A DNA stretch of 18,007 nt, taken from Aliitabrizicola sp031425325. Lineage in GTDB: Bacteria > Pseudomonadota > Alphaproteobacteria > Rhodobacterales > Rhodobacteraceae. Under the pieces are notes generated by a model. It saw only the letters and a list, made by a program, of their open reading frames with translations. It was not told where the DNA came from and did no database searches. The first letter of the stretch is position 1. Each line of letters opens with the position of its first letter. Positions 13,881 through 18,007 of this stretch are shown one piece after another. The position numbers and the translations under genes were made by a program. The stretch is taken from positions 1 to 18,007 of the forward strand of contig JANPJD010000151.1 in assembly GCA_031425325.1 (NCBI GenBank), given 5' to 3'.

Positions 13881-16601
13881 ATGGAACCACGGTTCTCCAA
13901 ATACATCTGGAAGCACACGCGGCGGCAGCAGCTTTGGATCCTGCTGATCGTCGCTCTGTCGATGATCCCGTTCTACTTCGCGTTCGACCTGCCCAAGCGC
14001 ATCGTCAACGGCCCGATCCAGGGTGAGGGGTTCGAGACGCCGGGTGCCACGCAGCCGTTCCTGCCTGCAACGCTCGACCTGCCGCTGATCGGCAGCATCG
14101 ACCTGCCCGGCGGTTTAGAGCTTGACCGGCTCGAGACGCTCGTCGCGCTGAGCCTGACCTTCCTCGGGCTCGTGATCATAAACGGCGCCTTCAAATTCTA
14201 CATCAACACCTACAAGGGCCAACTCGGCGAGCGCCTGCTGCGCCGCATCCGGTTCGAGCTTGTGGATCGCATCCTTCGCTTCCGCCCCAGCTACTTCAAG
14301 CACGTCAAGGGCGCCGAGATGTCGAGCATGGTGAAGGACGAGGTAGAGCCGCTGGGCGGCTTCACCGGCGATGCCTTCGTGCAACCGGCCCTTCTGGGCG
14401 GGCAGGCTCTGACGGCGCTTCTGTTCATCTTTGTGCAGAACGTCTGGCTGGGGCTGGTCGCCCTGACGATGGTGATGGTCCAGCTTGCCATCATCCCCCG
14501 CTTGCGTCGCCGCCTGATCGAGCTCGGTCGCGAACGGCAGCTTTCGGCGCGCGAGCTGGCAGGGCGGGTCAACGAGATCGTCGAGGGTGTGAACACCATC
14601 CATGCCTACGACACATCGAACTACGAGCGGGCCGACATCTCGACCCGGCTCGGTGTGATCTTCCGCATCCGCTACGAGATCTACCAGCGCAAGTTCATGG
14701 TGAAGTTCCTCAACAACTTCCTGGCACAGGTGACGCCGTTCCTATTCTACCTGATCGGCGGCTACTTCGCGATCCGCGGCACGCTCGACGTTGGGCAGCT
14801 CGTCGCGGTCATCAACGCCTACAAGGAGTTGCCGGGACCGCTGAAAGAGCTGATCGACTGGGACCTGACGCGGCAGGACGTGCAGGTCAAATACGAGCAG
14901 GTCGTCGAGCAGTTCACTCAGGCCGAGTTGATCGACCCGCAGCTTCAGGCCATGTCGCCCTCTACCTCAGCCCGGCTTGTGGCCCCGCTTGTGGTCAACA
15001 ACCTGACGCTCGACGACGACAGCGGCACGCGGCTTTTGCAGCATGTCTCCATGCGGCTTGACCCGGGCGAGACGGTCGCTGTCGTGGGCGACAGCAACAG
15101 CGGGGCCGATGCCATCGCCGAGGCGCTTGCGCGGATCACCTGGCCCAGCAGCGGGCGCGTCAGCGCGGGCGAGGATGACCTTCACGGCCTGCCGGAATCG
15201 GTAACCGGGCGGCGCATTTCCTATGCCTCGTCGGACACCTACTTCTTCTTCGGCTCGCTGCGGGACAACCTGCTTTACGGCCTGAAGCACACCCCCCTCG
15301 CAGCCCCCGACTATTCGGAGGCCGAAGCCAAGCGCAGGCGGTGGGAGAAGAACGAGGCGATGCGTTCGGGCAACCCTGACATCGATCTCGCGAGCGTCTG
15401 GATCGATCCGGCAGACATTACCGGCTCGAAGACAGGCGAGGTTTTTCCGGCGATCCTGAAGGTTCTCGATATCGTGCGGCTGTCGGACCAGGTGTTCGAC
15501 TTCGCGCTGCATTCCACCTTCGACGTCCTGGCCGAGCCAAAGCTTGCCGAACAGCTTGTCGCCCTGCGACATGCCTTCCGCGAGGAACTGGACCGTCTCG
15601 GCCTTGACAGCCTTGTCGTGCCCTTCGCGCAAGGCAGCTACAATTCCGAGGCGCGGGTGGTCGACAACATCCTGTTCGGGGTGCTGACACAGGTGCGCGA
15701 CGAGGCCGGGATGGCCGCCGGCACGGCCTATTTCAACCGGATCATCGACGAAAGCGGCCTGGGGACCAAGCTGTACGAGATGGGCCTTTCCATCGCCGAG
15801 ACGACGCTCGAGCTGTTCCAGGACCTGCCACGGGACCACCCGTTCTTCGAGCGGCTGAGCTATATGGAGCCGGGCGACATTCCGAAATTCCAGGGCCTCG
15901 TGCAGCGGCTCAAGGGCCGGCCAGTCGACAGCATAAGCGCCGATGACCGAATGACGATGATCCGGCTCAGCTTCCTCTATGTCGAGCCGCAGCATCGCTT
16001 CGGCGTCCTGAACGAGGAACTGATGGAGAAGATCGTCGAGGTGCGCGAGATCTTCCACAAGGGCATCCCGCTTCACCTGCAAACCCTGTTCGAGCGCTAT
16101 GATCCCGAGAGCTACCTTGCGGCGGGCAGCCTTCTGGACAACATCGTGTTCGGCAAGATCAACCACCGCTTCGACGATGCCGAGCGCCAGATCCGCAACG
16201 TCATCATCGGGCTGATGCAGACCGAGCCCGGCCTTTACAACCGCGTGCTGGAGGTCGGACTGGACTACAATCTCGGGGCCTCGGGGCGTCGCCTGACGCT
16301 GACGCAGCGGCAGAAGCTCAACCTCGCGCGGGCGCTGATTCGCCGCTCGGACTACTACATCTTCAACCGACCGCTCTCGGTGCTCGACAGGGGATTGCAG
16401 GAACAGATCCTGACCGATGCGCTTGCCTTTCTGCGGGCGGAAGACCCCAGTCCGGCGGTCCTTTGGGTGTTGTCGTCGCGGGCGTTCGCGAAACATTTCG
16501 GCCGGCTCGTGGTTTTCGACGACAAGATGATCGTTGACGAAGCGTCGCAGGAGACAAACGGGGCCAAGGCTGATACCTTGCAAATTGTCGTGAACCAGTG
16601 A
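13881..16601 (+). CDS. Exporter-type ABC protein with degenerate, insertion-bearing ATPase domain
   Basis: 906 residues: an N-terminal exporter-type membrane domain (about 1-340) fused to an unusual nucleotide-binding domain. Hydrophobic segments lie near 17-36, 88-104, 172-186, 188-206, 278-299 and about 303-315, with a soluble segment of some 50 residues after the first. EGVNTIHAYDTSNYE (235-249) is the usual coupling region. The ATPase part is recognisable but every key residue is altered: Walker A reads GDSNSGAD (403-410, Lys lost), the Q-loop position is Ser451 in YASSDTYFF, the signature is LTLTQ (805-809), Walker B is YIFNRP (826-831, Asp to Asn and catalytic Glu to Arg), and the switch His is Ser in LSSR (864-867). 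Some 300 extra residues (about 470-750) lie between Q-loop and signature. The frame is unbroken with normal codon use, so it is probably a functional pseudo-ATPase. No strong ribosome site is visible. Possible roles: scaffold, channel or regulated partner. Confidence 0.85.
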   Translation: MEPRFSKYIWKHTRRQQLWILLIVALSMIPFYFAFDLPKRIVNGPIQGEGFETPGATQPFLPATLDLPLIGSIDLPGGLELDRLETLVALSLTFLGLVIINGAFKFYINTYKGQLGERLLRRIRFELVDRILRFRPSYFKHVKGAEMSSMVKDEVEPLGGFTGDAFVQPALLGGQALTALLFIFVQNVWLGLVALTMVMVQLAIIPRLRRRLIELGRERQLSARELAGRVNEIVEGVNTIHAYDTSNYERADISTRLGVIFRIRYEIYQRKFMVKFLNNFLAQVTPFLFYLIGGYFAIRGTLDVGQLVAVINAYKELPGPLKELIDWDLTRQDVQVKYEQVVEQFTQAELIDPQLQAMSPSTSARLVAPLVVNNLTLDDDSGTRLLQHVSMRLDPGETVAVVGDSNSGADAIAEALARITWPSSGRVSAGEDDLHGLPESVTGRRISYASSDTYFFFGSLRDNLLYGLKHTPLAAPDYSEAEAKRRRWEKNEAMRSGNPDIDLASVWIDPADITGSKTGEVFPAILKVLDIVRLSDQVFDFALHSTFDVLAEPKLAEQLVALRHAFREELDRLGLDSLVVPFAQGSYNSEARVVDNILFGVLTQVRDEAGMAAGTAYFNRIIDESGLGTKLYEMGLSIAETTLELFQDLPRDHPFFERLSYMEPGDIPKFQGLVQRLKGRPVDSISADDRMTMIRLSFLYVEPQHRFGVLNEELMEKIVEVREIFHKGIPLHLQTLFERYDPESYLAAGSLLDNIVFGKINHRFDDAERQIRNVIIGLMQTEPGLYNRVLEVGLDYNLGASGRRLTLTQRQKLNLARALIRRSDYYIFNRPLSVLDRGLQEQILTDALAFLRAEDPSPAVLWVLSSRAFAKHFGRLVVFDDKMIVDEASQETNGAKADTLQIVVNQ

Positions 16602-16655
16602 TCCGGTTTCCGAGTTCTGCAATTACACTTGCCTGCACAGGAGCGATCCACTCCG

Positions 16656-17075
16656 ATGCTGCTGAAAGACGAAGTTCATGTTTTGCGGGGTGTCCCGCTG
16701 TTCGCCGGGATGGACCCGACGAAGCTGAAGCTGCTGGCTTTCGCTTCGGATCGGGTTCGTTACAAGCAGGGCCAGGTCCTGTTCCGGCAGGGCGACGAAC
16801 CGAATGGTGCGTTCGTGATCCTCTCCGGCGAGGTCGAGGTGCTTGCCGGTCCGCATGACGCCGAACGGCGCGTAGGCACTGCAGGTGCGCGCGACGTGGT
16901 GGGCGAGGTTGCGATCCTGTCGGATCAGCCCCGCGATACGACTGTCACCGCCCGTTCGGATGTCGAGGCGCTGCGGATCACGAAGGATCATTTCCACAAG
17001 CTGCTCGCCTGCTGCCCCGGCACGATGGCCGAGATCATCCGTGTTCTGGGCGATCGGATGGCGCGGGCGAGCTGA
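16656..17075 (+). CDS. Stand-alone cyclic-nucleotide-binding-domain protein
   Basis: 139 residues consisting almost entirely of one CAP-type cNMP-binding domain. LRGVPLFAGMDPTKLKLLA (10-28) is the entry helix, YKQGQVLFRQGDEPNGAFVILSGEVEV (36-62) the beta-barrel core, and GEVAILSDQPRDTTVTA (83-99) the phosphate-binding cassette. The cassette keeps the glutamate (E84) and arginine (R93) that contact the ribose and cyclic phosphate, so ligand binding is plausible. There is no DNA-binding helix-turn-helix, so it is not a Crp/Fnr regulator; it most likely acts by contacting another protein. ATG 16656 has CAGGAG at 16638-16643; TTG 16629 is an in-frame alternative adding nine residues. It lies 54 bases after the ABC pseudo-ATPase gene in the same direction, making that protein the obvious candidate partner (inference). 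Confidence 0.88.
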   Translation: MLLKDEVHVLRGVPLFAGMDPTKLKLLAFASDRVRYKQGQVLFRQGDEPNGAFVILSGEVEVLAGPHDAERRVGTAGARDVVGEVAILSDQPRDTTVTARSDVEALRITKDHFHKLLACCPGTMAEIIRVLGDRMARAS

Positions 17076-17097
17076 CCGGCTGGGCGCCACTCACCCG
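17064..17097 (-). terminator. Hairpin at the convergent junction, candidate terminator
   Basis: On the minus strand CGGGTGAG (17097-17090) pairs over eight positions with CTCGCCCG (17071-17064), including one G-U pair. On the plus strand the same stem has one mismatch. It spans the 15 bases between the stops of the cNMP-domain gene and the Gre-like gene. No T-tract follows, so its strength is uncertain. Confidence 0.3.
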
Positions 17098-17576
17098 ACT
17101 GCCAGAACCTCGAGCTCTGTGCTGCCGCTTGGCCTGCGCCAGACGACCACATCCCCGACGCGCGCGCCCATCAGCGCCCGGCCCAGCGGCGAATGGGCCG
17201 TGACACGCCCCTGCGAGGCGTCCGCCTCGTCCTCGCCCACGATGCGGAACCGATGCTCGTCCCCTTCGGCATCGCAGACAGTCACGACCGCCCCGAACGA
17301 CACCTCCCCCGCCGGGCGCATCGCGGGATCGACAAGGATGGCCGACCGCAGCCGGGCCTGTAGATAGCGGATGTCCCGCTCGGCCGCCGCCTCGGGCAGG
17401 CGGTCAAGCCGGTCCGGCCTTGCCCGCAGCGCGGCCAGACGCTCTTGCGTCTCGGCCAGACGCGAGCGCAGCGCGGCAAGACCCTCGGGGGTGACATGGT
17501 TTGGTTGCGGCGGGATCGGCAGGTCCGGCAGGGGCGTCAGGTCCGGCCCGTCCTCTTTGACGAAGGCGCGGCTCAT
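17091..17576 (-). CDS. GreA/GreB-like factor with shortened coiled coil
   Basis: 161 residues, beginning MSRAFVKED. The C-terminal half matches the FKBP-like domain of GreA/GreB: VSFGAVVTV (about 92-100), HRFRIVGEDEAD (107-118), HSPLGRALMGARVGDVVVW (128-146), closely parallel to GreB. This domain docks at the RNA polymerase secondary channel. The N-terminal half has the TPEGLAAL entry helix and a RDIRYLQARLRSA return helix, as in GreB. The segment between is about 15 residues shorter than in E. coli GreB and lacks the acidic tip motif (DRSENADY in GreB) that positions the catalytic metal for transcript cleavage. It may therefore modulate polymerase without cleavage, as other secondary-channel Gre homologues do (inference). 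ATG 17576 overlaps the upstream Nudix stop by 4 bases, so the two are co-translated. Not linked in function to the polysaccharide genes as far as I can see. Confidence 0.82.
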   Translation of the reverse strand: MSRAFVKEDGPDLTPLPDLPIPPQPNHVTPEGLAALRSRLAETQERLAALRARPDRLDRLPEAAAERDIRYLQARLRSAILVDPAMRPAGEVSFGAVVTVCDAEGDEHRFRIVGEDEADASQGRVTAHSPLGRALMGARVGDVVVWRRPSGSTELEVLAVG

Positions 17577-18007
17577 CGGACGATGACTTCGAGCGGATCG
17601 TAGGCAATCCCCTCTCCCCAGGCGACCGCGGCAAGGCTGTCAGGCTTGAAGCGTATGCGGCCAAGGTCGAGGTCGCCCCGTCCGAAGAAGCGACGCTCGG
17701 TCACCACGCCCTCGGGGTCGCGCCAGTCAGGGTCAAGCTGGCCCGCGAGAACGGAGCAGCGGAAGAAGAACTCGACCTGATGGAAGCCTGTGGCCGGATC
17801 GTGGAACTCGTTCACGAGGCAGGGCGCACCGACCGATACGGTCAGTCCGGTCTCTTCCCGTACCTCGCGGATCAGGTTGTCCGGCAGTGACGACCCCGCC
17901 TGCACGCCTCCCCCCGGCGCGCACCACAGGTCGGACCGCGCACCCGGATAGGCGTTCACCAGAAGCAGACGATCCTCGTGCAGGATCAGGGCGCGCGCGG
18001 CAAGGCG
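17573..18007 (-). CDS. Nudix hydrolase, 5' end beyond the right edge
   Basis: The frame is open to the window edge, and the residues from 18007 inward (RLAARALILHEDRLLLVNAYP) are the normal first strands of a Nudix domain. The true start is therefore outside the window and the GTG at 17959 is not it. 144 codons are visible. The Nudix box is at GGGVQAGSS...REVREETGL; the metal-binding REVREE core is intact, but the first glutamate of the box (GX5E) is serine. Nudix enzymes hydrolyse nucleoside diphosphates linked to another group, using magnesium. The C-terminal part (WRDPEGVVTERRFFGRGDL) is a typical ADP-ribose/NUDT-like tail, but the substrate cannot be assigned. The stop overlaps the Gre-like start by 4 bases. 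Confidence 0.85.
   Translation of the reverse strand, partial: RLAARALILHEDRLLLVNAYPGARSDLWCAPGGGVQAGSSLPDNLIREVREETGLTVSVGAPCLVNEFHDPATGFHQVEFFFRCSVLAGQLDPDWRDPEGVVTERRFFGRGDLDLGRIRFKPDSLAAVAWGEGIAYDPLEVIVR

Noticed and set aside
13881..16601. Reading the ABC exporter-like gene as a pseudogene or as having a frameshift
   Set aside because: The frame is uninterrupted over 906 codons with the same codon preference as its neighbours, and fold markers continue to the C-terminus. The lost residues are substitutions, not breaks.
14967..16622. Open frame of 551 codons on the minus strand opposite the ABC pseudo-ATPase
   Set aside because: Shadow frame created by strong third-position GC bias. No start signal, no domain, and the plus-strand frame clearly has ABC homology.
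16656..17075. Calling the cNMP-domain protein a Crp/Fnr transcription regulator
   Set aside because: It ends after the cNMP domain and its C-terminal helix; no helix-turn-helix follows before the stop.
1..18007. Search for mobile elements, CRISPR arrays, tRNA or rRNA genes
   Set aside because: No transposase or integrase-like protein, no regularly spaced repeats, and no cloverleaf or rRNA-like sequence was noticed by reading. A dedicated scan was not possible here.

Overview
The window is GC-rich (strong G/C preference at third codon positions), densely packed and mostly organised in 4-base start/stop overlaps. Gene types and codon use suggest an alphaproteobacterium, most likely of the Rhodobacteraceae. 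This is an inference from style and family content; no rRNA or other taxonomic marker is present. I see no tRNA, rRNA, CRISPR array, insertion sequence or integrase.

Layout. (1) The left edge (1-67, minus) holds the first 22 codons of a nucleotide-sugar dehydrogenase reading out of the window. Divergent from it, a plus-strand group (222-3056) encodes an exported polysaccharide-lyase-like protein, a GT4 glycosyltransferase and a polysaccharide-deacetylase-like protein. A GT32-like glycosyltransferase (3087-4049, minus) converges on that group. (2) From 4215 to 13817 seven plus-strand genes run without a gap, each overlapping the next by 4 bases. They are a fused two-domain importer ATPase, a Tat-type solute-binding protein, two Dpp/Opp-type permeases, a MurG/GT28-like glycosyltransferase, a GT4 glycosyltransferase and a second MurG/GT28-like glycosyltransferase. 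The intergenic region before this operon (4050-4214) contains a cluster of inverted GGTC half-sites and a candidate promoter. (3) A terminator-like hairpin overlapped by a promoter-like sequence separates the operon from a 906-residue exporter-type ABC protein (13881-16601). All of its ATP-binding motifs are degenerate, and its nucleotide-binding domain carries an insertion of roughly 300 residues. A stand-alone cyclic-nucleotide-binding-domain protein follows (16656-17075). (4) At the right edge, on the minus strand, a Nudix hydrolase that runs off the window overlaps a GreA/GreB-like factor that lacks most of the coiled-coil tip.

How it may work together (inference). The left two thirds look like a surface or extracellular polysaccharide locus: nucleotide-sugar oxidation, five glycosyltransferases, a deacetylase and a lyase. 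The unusual part is an oligopeptide/oligosaccharide-class importer co-translated with three glycosyltransferases, followed by a catalytically dead-looking ABC exporter paired with a cNMP-binding protein. The most interesting candidate for an undescribed system is the span 4215-17075. It could be a glycan or glycoconjugate uptake-and-assembly machine with a pseudo-ATPase membrane component controlled by a cyclic nucleotide. Substrate and direction cannot be deduced from sequence alone.
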